Origin: Marinomonas sargassi
Lineage (GTDB): Bacteria; Pseudomonadota; Gammaproteobacteria; Pseudomonadales; Marinomonadaceae
DNA length: 64,000 nucleotides
Direction of reading: 5' to 3'
NCBI RefSeq assembly: GCF_025716875.1
Contig: NZ_JAOVZB010000008.1
Location: 1 to 64,000 of the forward strand
Positions 50,519-61,066 of the stretch are shown one piece after another. The translations under genes and the position numbers were made by a program. Every line of letters starts with the position of its first letter. Position 1 is the first letter of the stretch. The notes below the pieces were generated by a model. That model was not told the DNA's origin, made no database searches, and saw only the letters and a program-made list of their open reading frames with translations.

Positions 50519-51733
50519 TTAAGCTTCGTATTTTTTGAATACCAAGCTAGCGTTTGTTCCACCAAAACCAAAACTGTTAGACATGATTAAGTTCAAGTCA
50601 GCATCGTCTTTGCGAGTTGTTACAACAGGGATGTTACCAGCTGCTGGGTCTAACTCGTCTACGTTTGCAGATGCTGCGATGAATTTGTTTTCCATCATTA
50701 GCAAGCAGTAAATTGCTTCATGAACACCAGCAGCACCTAGAGAGTGGCCAGATAGAGACTTAGTTGAGCTAACTAGTGGGATTTTATCACCGAATGTTTC
50801 GTTAACTGCTTGAAGCTCTTTCATATCACCAGCAGGAGTACTTGTACCGTGCGTATTGATGTAATCAATATCACCGTCAATTGTGCTCATTGCCATTTGC
50901 ATACAACGTACTGCGCCTTCACCAGAAGGAGCAACCATGTCGTAACCGTCAGATGTTGCACCGTAGCCAACTAATTCTGCGTAGATTTTCGCGCCACGTG
51001 CTTTTGCGTGTTCAAGTTCTTCAATAACCAACATACCGCCACCGCCAGCGATAACGAAACCGTCACGGTTTGCATCGTATGCACGAGAAGCTTTTTCAGG
51101 AGTGTCATTGTATTTAGAAGATAGAGCGCCCATCGCATCAAACATACAAGTTTGAGTCCAGCTTTCTTCTTCACCACCACCTGCAAACACGATATCTTGT
51201 TTGCCCAGTTGGATAAGCTCCATCGCGTTACCGATACAGTGAGCACTGGTTGAACATGCAGATGTAATAGAGTAGTTCACACCTTTGATTTTAAATGGTG
51301 TTGCTAGACAAGCTGATACAGTACTTCCCATTGTTTGAGTAACACGGTAAGGACCAACACGCTTAACACTTTTCTCGCGAAGAGTGTCTGCTGAATCTAC
51401 AAGATTTTTTGCAGATGCACCGCCAGAACCTGCTACTAGTCCAGTACGGATATTAGAAACTTGTTCTTCAGTTAAACCAGCATCTTCAATAGCTTGTTGC
51501 ATAGATGAGTATGCGTAGGTTGCTGCATCACCCATGAAGCGGCGAACTTTACGATCGATGCCGTCTGCATCTAAATCGATTCGGCCACAAACATGGCTAC
51601 GGAAACCATATTCTTTGTAATCTTCAGCAAAACGAATGCCAGATTGGCCTTCGCGTAAAGAGTTTAAAACGCTTGCTTTGTCATTGCCTAGACAGCTGAC
51701 GATGCCAAGACCAGTTACTACTACACGACGCAT
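50519..51733 (-). CDS. fabB: 3-oxoacyl-[ACP] synthase I (FabB)
   Basis: Condenses malonyl-ACP with acyl-ACP; the FabB class elongates the cis-3-decenoyl product of FabA toward unsaturated fatty acids. The catalytic triad is Cys160 ([14 protein letters not shown]), His in [11 protein letters not shown] and His in [11 protein letters not shown]. It has 404 residues (406 in E. coli). It lies 29 bases after fabA in a fabA-fabB operon. Confidence 0.97.
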   Translation of the reverse strand: MRRVVVTGLGIVSCLGNDKASVLNSLREGQSGIRFAEDYKEYGFRSHVCGRIDLDADGIDRKVRRFMGDAATYAYSSMQQAIEDAGLTEEQVSNIRTGLVAGSGGASAKNLVDSADTLREKSVKRVGPYRVTQTMGSTVSACLATPFKIKGVNYSITSACSTSAHCIGNAMELIQLGKQDIVFAGGGEEESWTQTCMFDAMGALSSKYNDTPEKASRAYDANRDGFVIAGGGGMLVIEELEHAKARGAKIYAELVGYGATSDGYDMVAPSGEGAVRCMQMAMSTIDGDIDYINTHGTSTPAGDMKELQAVNETFGDKIPLVSSTKSLSGHSLGAAGVHEAIYCLLMMENKFIAASANVDELDPAAGNIPVVTTRKDDADLNLIMSNSFGFGGTNASLVFKKYEA

Positions 51734-51762
51734 AAGAGTGCCTCTTTTTTTATTCTAAAACT

Positions 51763-52278
51763 TTAGAAGTTATCTGTTGAAGTGAATAGACCCACGCGAA
51801 GGTCTTTCGCTGTGTAAATTTCACGACCGTCAACTTTTACGCTTCCATCGGCAATGCCCATAACCAATTTGCGTTCGATTACACGCTTAAGGTTGATATG
51901 GAAGGTAACTTTTTTGGCTGTTGGCAAAATTTGACCTGTAAATTTCACTTCACCAGCACCCAAAGCGCGTCCGCGCCCTTTGTTGCCTTTCCAACCAAGG
52001 AAGAAGCCAACAAGTTGCCACATAGCATCTAAGCCAAGGCAACCAGGCATAACTGGGTCACCCGGGAAGTGGCATTCAAAGAACCAAAGGTCAGGATTGA
52101 TATCTAGCTCAGCGATGATTTCGCCTTTGCCGTGTTCTCCGCCTTCGACAGAAATGTGAGTAATACGATCCATCATAAGCATATTGCCTACAGGAAGTCG
52201 GGCATTACCTTCACCAAACATTTCGCCGTAGCCGCATTGTAATAGTTCGTCTTTTTCAAAAGATGAAGCAGTAGTCAT
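51763..52278 (-). CDS. fabA: 3-hydroxydecanoyl-[ACP] dehydratase/isomerase FabA
   Basis: Dehydrates 3-hydroxydecanoyl-ACP and isomerises the product, the branch point of anaerobic-type unsaturated fatty acid synthesis. His70 ([15 protein letters not shown]) and Asp84 ([12 protein letters not shown]) match the E. coli active-site positions exactly. It has 171 residues (172 in E. coli). It leads the fabA-fabB operon from a clear sigma-70 promoter. Confidence 0.98.
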   Translation of the reverse strand: MTTASSFEKDELLQCGYGEMFGEGNARLPVGNMLMMDRITHISVEGGEHGKGEIIAELDINPDLWFFECHFPGDPVMPGCLGLDAMWQLVGFFLGWKGNKGRGRALGAGEVKFTGQILPTAKKVTFHINLKRVIERKLVMGIADGSVKVDGREIYTAKDLRVGLFTSTDNF

Positions 52279-52362
52279 TGTATTCCTATATCCACATCCA
52301 GAATGACTTAAAAGTAGTCAGGTGGACTTTTGTGGCCTAGTTTGCAGTATAAAATCTAGCTG

Positions 52363-52391
52363 ATTATATCGGTTTGAAGCCTTAATATGAA
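52363..52391 (-). promoter_or_regulatory. Sigma-70 promoter of fabA-fabB
   Basis: On the minus strand TTCATA (52391-52386), a 17-base spacer and a perfect TATAAT (52368-52363) give a 5' leader of about 80 bases. No convincing FadR or FabR operator could be read by eye. Confidence 0.7.
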
Positions 52392-52558
52392 TGTTTGTAT
52401 GGAAAAAAACTCAACAACCTGTGTGAAAAACAATCATTTCGTGTGTGTTTTTGTTTCTTTGGTCAATATTGGCCTTTTTAAATATGGTTTTTCTGGTTGT
52501 CGAGAAGCGCTTTTCTGGTAGTGTGTTCTTTTCTTTAAATGAATGGTTGAGGGTGAAG

Positions 52559-53452
52559 ATGAGCTTTCGAGGAGACACTGAGCTGGTCGCTTGGAGAAGT
52601 CCAGTGAAGGACGGTTATATTCAGGGGTATGAGAGCCTCGTTGATGACAAGAAACCGACCATTCATTTTCTTCATGGTAATGGCTTCTCAGTCAAAACCT
52701 ATTCATGCTTTTTGCAGAAATTACATGGCTTTAATTTGATTTTGCAGGACGCTGCAGGCCATGGTGATTCGTCTGCAGGGAATCATTTCGTCGGCTGGAA
52801 TGCAACGGCAGAGCGTTTTATTGAGTCCTTAGATCAGCAAAGAAATCGGTTACCAAATACTGACTTGATTGGTATGGGGCACAGCTTTGGCGGTTGTATG
52901 ACCTTGCTGATGAATCAAGCAAGTAAGCCTGCTTTCGACGCTATGGTTTTGCTTGATCCAGCGTTTTTCCCCCCTCGCTTAGTTTGGATGATGCGTGCTG
53001 TAAAAATGGCAGGTCTAAGACGTCATCTCCCGTTGGCAAAAAAAGCTCGCCGCCGTCGTACTAAGTGGGAAACTTATGCTGACGTTAGAGGGAACTTCCA
53101 TGAGCGTGGTACTTTCAAAGGATGGGAAAGTGAGTGCTTAGAAGATTATATTTCCTCATCAATAAAGCAGTCTGAGGATGGTCATTACTATTTGGGTTGC
53201 CCCCCTTGGATGGAAGCAGAAATTTTCTCTACTTACCCTAAAGGTGGATGGAGAGCGATTAAGGAAATTTCTGTTCCTACCTATATTGTTCAAGGTAAGG
53301 ATACTTTCCCCTACTTTAAGGAAGCTTATAAGTTAGCTGCGAGCCTTAACCCGAATATTAAAGTCATTGAGGTAGAAGGAGGGCACTGCTTTATGCAGCA
53401 GCACTCCAGCAAGTCTGCCGAGGCTGTATTAGAAATATTGAATAGATTATAG
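52559..53452 (+). CDS. Alpha/beta hydrolase
   Basis: A 297-residue hydrolase: HGNG oxyanion motif at 39-42, DAAGHGDS (about 64-71), nucleophile elbow GHSFGG with Ser109, acid candidate in VLLDPAFF, and histidine in EGGHCFMQQH. The substrate cannot be told. ATG 52559 is chosen because tgaggg lies five bases upstream and the fold begins directly after it. An in-frame GTG at 52445 would add a 38-residue hydrophobic N terminus (FLFLWSILAFLNMVFLV) that could be a membrane anchor, so that alternative is open. It converges with ispB across a shared terminator. Confidence 0.78.
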   Translation: MSFRGDTELVAWRSPVKDGYIQGYESLVDDKKPTIHFLHGNGFSVKTYSCFLQKLHGFNLILQDAAGHGDSSAGNHFVGWNATAERFIESLDQQRNRLPNTDLIGMGHSFGGCMTLLMNQASKPAFDAMVLLDPAFFPPRLVWMMRAVKMAGLRRHLPLAKKARRRRTKWETYADVRGNFHERGTFKGWESECLEDYISSSIKQSEDGHYYLGCPPWMEAEIFSTYPKGGWRAIKEISVPTYIVQGKDTFPYFKEAYKLAASLNPNIKVIEVEGGHCFMQQHSSKSAEAVLEILNRL

Positions 53453-53457
53453 ATATA

Positions 53458-53506
53458 AAAAGCTAGGTGCATTTTGTGGGGTAACCATTTAATGCAGCTA
53501 GCTTTT
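53458..53506. terminator. Bidirectional terminator between hydrolase and ispB
   Basis: aaaagctaggtgcatt (53458-53473) pairs with aatgcagctagctttt (53491-53506) with one mismatch around a 17-base loop. T runs follow on both strands. Confidence 0.8.
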
Positions 53507-53510
53507 CTTT

Positions 53511-54491
53511 TTAAGCGCGGCGCTTCACTGAAGCGTGAGCTAAGGATATGAGGGTGTCTTTATATTCTGAGTTAGGCAGACATTGAATAGCAGAGATAGC
53601 TAGATCTGCTTGTTCTTGCGCTTGTTTCTCTGTGTATTCTATTGCACCACAACCTTGTACGTCAGAAATGATGGCTTCTAATTGCTCAAGTCCGCCCGTT
53701 TCAATAGCATTTCTCACTCGCTTGATTGCGTCTTCGCTGCCGTGCTTCATGGTGAAAATGAGCGGTAAAGTAGGTTTGCCTTCTGCTAGATCATCACCAA
53801 CACTTTTGCCCATTTCTTCTGCCGTACTGGTGTAATCCATAACATCATCAATAAGCTGGAATGCGGTGCCTATATACATGCCATATAAACGTAGTGCTTC
53901 TTGATGCTCCTTCGAGGCGTTTGCTATGACGGAGCCACAAAGTGCAGCACCTTCAAATAGCTTGGCTGTTTTGTATTGGATGACCTTTAGGTAGCTTTCT
54001 TCTGTGGTGTCAGGGTCGCCACAGTTGATGAGTTGCTGAACTTCGCCTTCGGCAATAACGTTCGTTGTGTTTGACAGTATGCTCATGCATTGCATGCTGC
54101 CCACTTCTACCATGATTTGAAATGCTCGAGAGTAGAGGAAATCACCGACTAAAACGCTTGGCGCGTTGCCCCATTCTTCATTAGCCGTTTTTTTACCGCG
54201 GCGCATATCAGACTCGTCTACAACATCATCATGTAATAGAGTCGATGTGTGAATGAACTCTATGATGGTAGCCATTTGAATAGCTTGGGTTGATTGCTCT
54301 TCATTAAGGCCTGAGCTGGCTTTGGCCGATAGCAATACCAGTAATGGGCGGAGTCTTTTGCCGCCGTTACTTATAATGTAATAGCCAATTTGTTCGATAA
54401 GTGGAATGTCACTTTTAAGCTGCGACATTATGTACTCGTTCATTTGGCCAAATTCATTGGCCACAACACTGTGTATTTGAGTTGGTTGCAT
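53511..54491 (-). CDS. ispB: Octaprenyl diphosphate synthase IspB
   Basis: Elongates farnesyl diphosphate with isopentenyl diphosphate to make the ubiquinone/menaquinone side chain. The two aspartate-rich motifs are DDVVD at 88-92 (first motif, with RRGKKTAN after it) and DDVMD in FQLIDDVMDYT. It has 326 residues, typical of the octaprenyl class (323 in E. coli); chain length is inferred from family. It is divergent from rplU-rpmA, as in E. coli and Pseudomonas. Confidence 0.95.
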   Translation of the reverse strand: MQPTQIHSVVANEFGQMNEYIMSQLKSDIPLIEQIGYYIISNGGKRLRPLLVLLSAKASSGLNEEQSTQAIQMATIIEFIHTSTLLHDDVVDESDMRRGKKTANEEWGNAPSVLVGDFLYSRAFQIMVEVGSMQCMSILSNTTNVIAEGEVQQLINCGDPDTTEESYLKVIQYKTAKLFEGAALCGSVIANASKEHQEALRLYGMYIGTAFQLIDDVMDYTSTAEEMGKSVGDDLAEGKPTLPLIFTMKHGSEDAIKRVRNAIETGGLEQLEAIISDVQGCGAIEYTEKQAQEQADLAISAIQCLPNSEYKDTLISLAHASVKRRA

Positions 54492-54607
54492 GTAAATTCC
54501 GAAGCTAAATCACTCTACGCTGATAGGCAAACGAGCCTCATGCTAGGTAAGGCTAGAGCTAGGGTCAACCTTAAACGCAAAAAATATATAAAGTGCTTGT
54601 TTACAGC

Positions 54608-54636
54608 TTGTGTTGTTTGGTGTGATTTTGTACAAT
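54608..54636 (+). promoter_or_regulatory. Sigma-70 promoter of rplU-rpmA
   Basis: TTGTGT (54608-54613), 17-base spacer and TACAAT (54631-54636), followed by cctgcgtcc. It gives an rplU leader of about 130 bases. Apart from this promoter I see nothing in the 281-base ispB-rplU gap. Confidence 0.6.
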
Positions 54637-54772
54637 CCTGCGTCCGATTTACCCACATTTTGCTCCCTATCATATGGTTAGTGATTTTTGGCGGATTCGT
54701 CAGAAGTTAGTTGCCACTAGAAGTAGGTCAAATTTAATTTCAGTAGCCGGGTAAATCTTATTGGAGAAGAAA

Positions 54773-55081
54773 ATGTTTGCAGTGATCAAAACTGGCGGTA
54801 AGCAATACCGTGTACAAGAAGGCCAAACCCTTAAGGTTGAGAAATTAGCTGTTGAAGAAGGTGGCGCGATTCAATTCGACGACGTTCTTCTTGTATCTAA
54901 TGGTGACGACGTTAAAGTTGGCGCACCAGTAGTAGAAGGCGCTAAAGTAACGGCTGAAGTTGTTGCTCATGGTCGTGGTGACAAAGTGAAAATTTTGAAA
55001 TTCCGCCGTCGTAAGCACTCTATGAAGCGTATGGGTCATCGTCAGTGGTTCACGGAAGTGAAAATAACTGGCATTAACTAA
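54773..55081 (+). CDS. rplU: 50S ribosomal protein L21
   Basis: 23S rRNA binder near L20. ATG 54773 gives the standard N terminus [20 protein letters not shown] and 102 residues (103 in E. coli). The segment ttggagaag upstream is its ribosome site. Confidence 0.97.
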   Translation: MFAVIKTGGKQYRVQEGQTLKVEKLAVEEGGAIQFDDVLLVSNGDDVKVGAPVVEGAKVTAEVVAHGRGDKVKILKFRRRKHSMKRMGHRQWFTEVKITGIN

Positions 55082-55112
55082 ACGCTAACTATTCAAATTT
55101 AAGGAGTAAGTT

Positions 55113-55370
55113 ATGGCTCATAAAAAGGCGGGTGGTAGTACTCGTAACGGTCGCGATTCCGAGTCGAAACGATTAGGTGTCAAACGTTTTGGTGGTCAAG
55201 CTGTGATCCCAGGTAACATCCTAGTTCGTCAGCGTGGTACTCAATTCCACCCTGGTGCTGGTGTTGATATTGGTAAAGATCACACTTTGTTTGCTGTAGT
55301 TGAAGGCCAAGTGAAGTTTGAAGTGAAAGGTAAGTTTAAGCGTCGTACGGTTTCCGTAGTAGCTGCTTAA
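55113..55370 (+). CDS. rpmA: 50S ribosomal protein L27
   Basis: Its N-terminal tail reaches the peptidyl-transferase centre. The 85 residues begin [20 protein letters not shown], the form that needs no N-terminal protease processing as in Firmicutes. A terminator follows. Confidence 0.97.
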   Translation: MAHKKAGGSTRNGRDSESKRLGVKRFGGQAVIPGNILVRQRGTQFHPGAGVDIGKDHTLFAVVEGQVKFEVKGKFKRRTVSVVAA

Positions 55371-55387
55371 TAGCTTATTAAAAACTT

Positions 55388-55420
55388 AAAAAAAGCTCCG
55401 CGGTGCGGGGCTTTTTTTTT
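55388..55420 (+). terminator. Terminator after rpmA
   Basis: Stem aaaagctccgc/gcggggctttt (one G-T pair) has a three-base loop and a run of nine T. Confidence 0.85.
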
Positions 55421-55424
55421 GTAA

Positions 55425-56672
<1,248 letters not shown>

Positions 56673-56699
56673 GTTGGTAGTTAGGAACTAAGTAGTATC

Positions 56700-57824
56700 A
56701 TGGGAATGCGAGAAAGAATTGCAAAGGCGCAGCGTATTGTTGTCAAAATCGGCAGTGCATTGCTTACCAATGATGGTCAAGGGTTGGATGTTGATCGTAT
56801 TGCCCTTTGGGTGGATCAAATCGCCCAGCTAAAAGCTCAGGGTAAAGAGGTTGTACTGGTCTCTTCTGGTTCTGTTGCTGCAGGTATGAAGCGTCTTGGT
56901 TTTGCTAATCGCCCGACTCAAATTAATGAGTTGCAGGCTGCTGCCGCGGTAGGTCAGATGGAGTTGGTTGGGGTTTATGAATCTAACTTTGAAAAATACG
57001 ACCTGTGCACAGCGCAAATTCTATTAACCCATGATGATCTATCAAATCGTCGTCGTTACTTAAATGCGCGCTCTTCTCTGCGTACCTTGCTGGGCTTAGG
57101 TGTGATACCGATTGTTAATGAAAACGATACGGTGGTAACGGACGAAATTCGATTTGGTGATAATGATACCTTGGGTGCCTTAGTAGCCAATTTGATCGAA
57201 GCGGATGTGTTGATCATTTTGACCGATCAGCTAGGTTTGTTTGATAAAAACCCTAGGGATCATAAAGATGCTGAATTAATACCTCAGATACCGGCATCGG
57301 ATGAGCGTTTAGAATCTATGGTGAGTGGTGGTGCTGGCGCTTTAGGTAGCGGCGGCATGCTGACCAAGGTAAGGGCAGCGCGTTTAGCGTCTCGCTCAGG
57401 TGCAGATACATTGATCGCATCGGGTCGAGAGCAGGATGTTATTACTCGTGTTGCTGCGGGAGAGATTCTGGGTACTTGGTTGTTGCCAGATACAGGGCGA
57501 GAAGCGGCACGCAAGCAGTGGTTGGCAGGTCATCTAAGGAATCGAGGTTCTTTGGTTTTGGATGATGGCGCTGTTAAGGCTTTGCAAAAAGGTGGTAATA
57601 GTTTACTGCCTGTCGGCGTAAAGGATGCGCAAGGCGATTTTCGACGCGGTGATATGGTTATTTGTGTCGATGGCGCTGGGCGAATTATCGCGCGTGGTTT
57701 AGTTAACTATGGTGCGGCTGAAACTTTGAAGTTACTTGGTAAACCTTCTTCTAAGATAGGAGAGGTGCTTGGCTACAATGGTGAGCCTGAGTTAATTCAT
57801 AGGGACGATTTGGTGGTTACTTGA
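56700..57824 (+). CDS. proB: Glutamate 5-kinase
   Basis: Phosphorylates glutamate, the first and feedback-inhibited step of proline synthesis. The amino-acid-kinase domain starts [14 protein letters not shown] (about 10-23) with NENDTV and [10 protein letters not shown], and a C-terminal PUA domain (about 280-374) is present. It has 374 residues (367 in E. coli). It lies 27 bases after obgE, the usual pseudomonad order. Confidence 0.96.
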   Translation: MGMRERIAKAQRIVVKIGSALLTNDGQGLDVDRIALWVDQIAQLKAQGKEVVLVSSGSVAAGMKRLGFANRPTQINELQAAAAVGQMELVGVYESNFEKYDLCTAQILLTHDDLSNRRRYLNARSSLRTLLGLGVIPIVNENDTVVTDEIRFGDNDTLGALVANLIEADVLIILTDQLGLFDKNPRDHKDAELIPQIPASDERLESMVSGGAGALGSGGMLTKVRAARLASRSGADTLIASGREQDVITRVAAGEILGTWLLPDTGREAARKQWLAGHLRNRGSLVLDDGAVKALQKGGNSLLPVGVKDAQGDFRRGDMVICVDGAGRIIARGLVNYGAAETLKLLGKPSSKIGEVLGYNGEPELIHRDDLVVT

Positions 57825-57854
57825 GGTGGTGAATTACTTTGAGTAAATAACGCA

Positions 57855-57883
57855 TAAAAAAACCGGCATCTGCCGGTTTTTTT
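57855..57883. terminator. Bidirectional terminator between proB and rpsT
   Basis: Stem aaaaaaaccggca/tgccggttttttt with a two-base loop has A and T runs that serve both convergent genes. Confidence 0.9.
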
Positions 57884-57890
57884 ATAAGTG

Positions 57891-58154
57891 TTAGGCCAGT
57901 GCTTTAATTTTAGCACTCAAGCGGCTCTTATGGCGAGCTGCTTTGTTTTTGTGATATAGGCCTTTGTCAGCTGCTTTGTCTAGCTTCGAAGTTGCTAGAA
58001 TGTAAGCTGCTTTTGCTTCAGCTTGGTCGCCTGTTTCAATAGCTGCATCTACTTTTTTCAAGTAAGTGCGAACCATAGAGCGGATGCTACCATTGTGAGC
58101 GCGGCTTTTAATTGCCTGGCGCGCACGTTTTTTTGAACCTGCGGAATTTGCCAC
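57891..58154 (-). CDS. rpsT: 30S ribosomal protein S20
   Basis: Primary 16S rRNA binder at the base of the body. The 87 residues (same as E. coli) begin [20 protein letters not shown] and are Ala/Lys rich. It is transcribed alone from its own minus-strand promoter. Confidence 0.97.
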   Translation of the reverse strand: MANSAGSKKRARQAIKSRAHNGSIRSMVRTYLKKVDAAIETGDQAEAKAAYILATSKLDKAADKGLYHKNKAARHKSRLSAKIKALA

Positions 58155-58245
58155 GGTCTGGCTCCTTTAAATTTTTTAAGTAACGATACAGCAAATGCTG
58201 CCTCGTGAAATTAAGGTCAGTTTTAACTTTAAAATCTCGCGGCGG

Positions 58246-58273
58246 ATTTTACCAGTTTTTCGCATACTAACAA
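58246..58273 (-). promoter_or_regulatory. Promoter of rpsT
   Basis: On the minus strand TTGTTA (58273-58268), 16 bases, TAAAAT (58251-58246), then a GC-rich discriminator (ccgccgcgag) as in stringently controlled ribosomal genes. Confidence 0.65.
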
Positions 58274-58403
58274 CCCTAATGAGTAAATATTCGCGAAATC
58301 AGCCAATATATTCGGCCTGTGCTGATATGTATTTGCTGTGTTGTGGCTCTTGCTAGTGTTATTCTTGGGTAAATTTATTGCTTTATGTATTTGTGTCTTT
58401 CAT

Positions 58404-59981
58404 ATGTCTGAAACTCCCGCGCCTGAAACCGATCTTAAAATAGCCCCTAAAAAGCAGTCTCTATTGCGTTCGGGTGTCTTGGTGTCAATTTGCACCTTTC
58501 TTTCACGCATTTTGGGCTTGGTAAGAGATGCTGCATTAGCTTCTGTGCTTGGGGCGAGTGGCAGTGCAGATGCGTTTTTTGTTGCCTTTAAAATTCCTAA
58601 CTTTTTTCGACGACTCTTTGCGGAGGGGGCTTTTGCTCAGGCGTTTGTTCCTGTGTTGAGCGATTATCGTGTCAATGAAGGCAAACAGGAAGTGCGGGCT
58701 TTAGTTGCTGCCGTATCAGGCTCTCTCTCTTTGGTATTATTGTGCGTCACAGTCATGTTTATGGTTTGTGCTCCTTGGGTGGTGTATTTGTTTGCACCAG
58801 GTTTTTCCGATGATGCTGCGCAACTGGCCCTAACCTCAGAGCTTCTGGTGATTACTTTCCCTTATTTGTTATTTATTTCCTTGACGGCTTTGGCGGGGGG
58901 GATTCTTAATGCTCATGGTGAATACGCCGTCCCTGCCATTACTCCTATTTTTTTAAACTTGTCTTTAATCGTCGCGACTTTGTTTTTTGCTCGCAGTGCT
59001 GCTCAAGCTGAGGTCGCTGTGGCATGGGGCGTGTTTTTTGCGGGTTTGATTCAGTTGCTATTTCAGATGCCTTTTTTAGCGCGGCTAAAATTGTTGCCTA
59101 TGCCAACACTTGGTTTTTCTCATCCGGGGGTGAAACGCATCCTGTGGTTGATGGGGCCAGCCTTGTTTGGTGTGTCCGTAGGTCAGATAAACTTGTTGTT
59201 AGACACGGTTTTAGCATCCTTCCTTGAAACGGGCAGCATTACTTGGTTGTACTTGTCTGACCGTCTTTATGAACTGCCTTTAGGGATTTTTGCTATCGCG
59301 ATAAGTACGGTCATACTGCCTTCATTGTCGAGAAGTTTTGCAGGATCGGATACGAGCAAGTTTTCTTCTACTCTGGACTGGGCTTTGCGTATGTTGCTAT
59401 TGATTGCCATACCATCCTCGTTAGCCTTGTTTGTTTTGGCTGAGCCTCTTATAGCTACTATTTTTTATCGGGGTGAATTGACAGAACATGATGTTGTTAT
59501 GGCTGCCCAAAGTTTGCAGGCTTACTCCATTGGTTTGGTCTTTATGATGCTCATTAAGGTTCTGGCCCCCGGCTATTATTCTCGCCAAGATACGAAAACG
59601 CCGGTGCGTATCGGAATCTATGCCATGGTTGCGAATATGGTATTGAACTTAATTCTAGTTTGGCCTCTCGGTCATGTTGGCTTGGCGTTGGCGACCAGTC
59701 TGTCTGCTGCTTTGAATGCTTTTCTGCTTTGGTATGGGTTGTATAAGCAAAAGCATCACAGCTTTTCTTTACAGTGGCGTCGGCTGTTGGTGATTCTAAC
59801 TTTTTCTTCGGCAGCCTTGGTTGCTTGTCTATATTTCTTACTTGGGCTTGGTTGGCAGTGGATGCAGGTTTCTGATTTGCAGAGAGTGGGTTATATGTCG
59901 CTTGTTGTGGTGAGTGGTGTTCTTGTTTATAGCGCTTCTGCAGTAGTGGCAGGTTTACGCCCTAGGATGTTAAAAGCCTAA
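58404..59981 (+). CDS. murJ: Lipid II flippase MurJ
   Basis: Flips lipid-linked peptidoglycan precursors across the inner membrane. The 525 residues hold about 14 membrane segments of the MVF/MOP type. Conserved SRILGLVRDAALASVLG (about 34-50) and NFFRRLFAEGAFAQAFVP (about 69-86) match MurJ. ATG 58404 is the likely start, although its ribosome site is poor; an in-frame TTG at 58338 would add 22 hydrophobic residues. The N-terminal extension before the first helix (about 20 residues) is longer than usual. It is divergent from rpsT. Confidence 0.94.
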   Translation: MSETPAPETDLKIAPKKQSLLRSGVLVSICTFLSRILGLVRDAALASVLGASGSADAFFVAFKIPNFFRRLFAEGAFAQAFVPVLSDYRVNEGKQEVRALVAAVSGSLSLVLLCVTVMFMVCAPWVVYLFAPGFSDDAAQLALTSELLVITFPYLLFISLTALAGGILNAHGEYAVPAITPIFLNLSLIVATLFFARSAAQAEVAVAWGVFFAGLIQLLFQMPFLARLKLLPMPTLGFSHPGVKRILWLMGPALFGVSVGQINLLLDTVLASFLETGSITWLYLSDRLYELPLGIFAIAISTVILPSLSRSFAGSDTSKFSSTLDWALRMLLLIAIPSSLALFVLAEPLIATIFYRGELTEHDVVMAAQSLQAYSIGLVFMMLIKVLAPGYYSRQDTKTPVRIGIYAMVANMVLNLILVWPLGHVGLALATSLSAALNAFLLWYGLYKQKHHSFSLQWRRLLVILTFSSAALVACLYFLLGLGWQWMQVSDLQRVGYMSLVVVSGVLVYSASAVVAGLRPRMLKA

Positions 59982-60045
59982 TTATTACGGCAAGTTTTAC
60001 TTTGCTCTCCTATCTGCTGTGCTGGCCTACCGTCATTGATTGAAC

Positions 60046-60056
60046 TGCTATATAAT
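60046..60056 (+). promoter_or_regulatory. Candidate promoter of ribF-ileS-lspA
   Basis: TGC-TATATAAT provides an extended -10-like element at 60046-60056 in the murJ-ribF gap; no good -35 is seen. Confidence 0.4.
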
Positions 60057-60102
60057 CGCGGTTATTTTTTGCGCTGGATTTTATGGTTTTGTTCGGAGTT
60101 CT

Positions 60103-61026
60103 ATGGAGTTAATTCGCGGTATTCATAATATCCGCCCAGAACACAGGCGATGTGTGCTGACGATAGGGAATTTTGACGGTGTCCATTTGGGGCATCGAGC
60201 AATTCTATCGCGGGTGAAAGAGTTGGCTGCGGAATATGGTTCGCCAACAGGTATTATTATTTTTGAGCCACAGCCGAGAGAATTTTTTTCACCCGATACG
60301 GCACCTGGCCGCCTCGGGAGGTTGCGAGACAAAGTGAAGTTGTTGGAAGGGCAAGGCATCGATTATGTGCTTTGTATGCCTTTTAACCTTAAGTTTCAGC
60401 AATTGGATGCACAGGCCTTCTGCGAAAAGGTTTTACAGTCAGGATTGGATGTTGCGCATTTGGTAGTTGGTGATGATTTCCGCTTTGGCTGTGATCGTCA
60501 AGGTGACTTTGATTACTTGACATCTTTCGGCATTCGCAATGGCTTTAAAGTGGAGCGTACGCCATCTGTAAAGAACCCTTTGGGTGATAGGGTCAGTAGT
60601 ACCCTAGTCAGAGGATTACTAGAAAAGGGCGATTTGGTTTCTGCTAAAGAAAATATGGGGCACCCGATTACCTTGGATGGCCGAGTAATTCACGGTCAAA
60701 AGCTTGGGAGAAAGTTAGGGTTTCCGACAGCCAATATTCATCTGAAAGGTATCAAGTCTGCACTTTCAGGTGTATATGCGGTCACTTTAGAAGAGAAAGG
60801 CGTTATTTATAAAGGTGTTGCTAACATAGGTGTTCGTCCGACGGTAAAAGGAAAAACACCCATATTAGAAGTGCACCTATTTGATTTTAATGGCGATTTG
60901 TATGATTCCTATGTGCAGGTCACCTTCTGTCACTTTATTAGAGCAGAAAAGAAAATGGCCGGCTTAGATGCGCTGGAAAAACAAATTCAACATGACAAAG
61001 AAGAAGCAATACGTTTCTTTGACTAA
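60103..61026 (+). CDS. ribF: Bifunctional riboflavin kinase/FAD synthetase
   Basis: Makes FMN from riboflavin and then FAD. The N-terminal FAD synthetase has GNFDGVHLGH at 22-31 and STLVRGLLEKGD (about 167-178). The C-terminal kinase has GQKLGRKLGFPTANIHL (about 196-212). ATG 60103 gives 307 residues (313 in E. coli) and the standard N terminus. It precedes ileS and lspA, a widely kept order. Confidence 0.96.
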   Translation: MELIRGIHNIRPEHRRCVLTIGNFDGVHLGHRAILSRVKELAAEYGSPTGIIIFEPQPREFFSPDTAPGRLGRLRDKVKLLEGQGIDYVLCMPFNLKFQQLDAQAFCEKVLQSGLDVAHLVVGDDFRFGCDRQGDFDYLTSFGIRNGFKVERTPSVKNPLGDRVSSTLVRGLLEKGDLVSAKENMGHPITLDGRVIHGQKLGRKLGFPTANIHLKGIKSALSGVYAVTLEEKGVIYKGVANIGVRPTVKGKTPILEVHLFDFNGDLYDSYVQVTFCHFIRAEKKMAGLDALEKQIQHDKEEAIRFFD

Positions 61027-61066
61027 ATCAGTGAACTGATGATCTTTGAGGATAAATCAAAAAACA

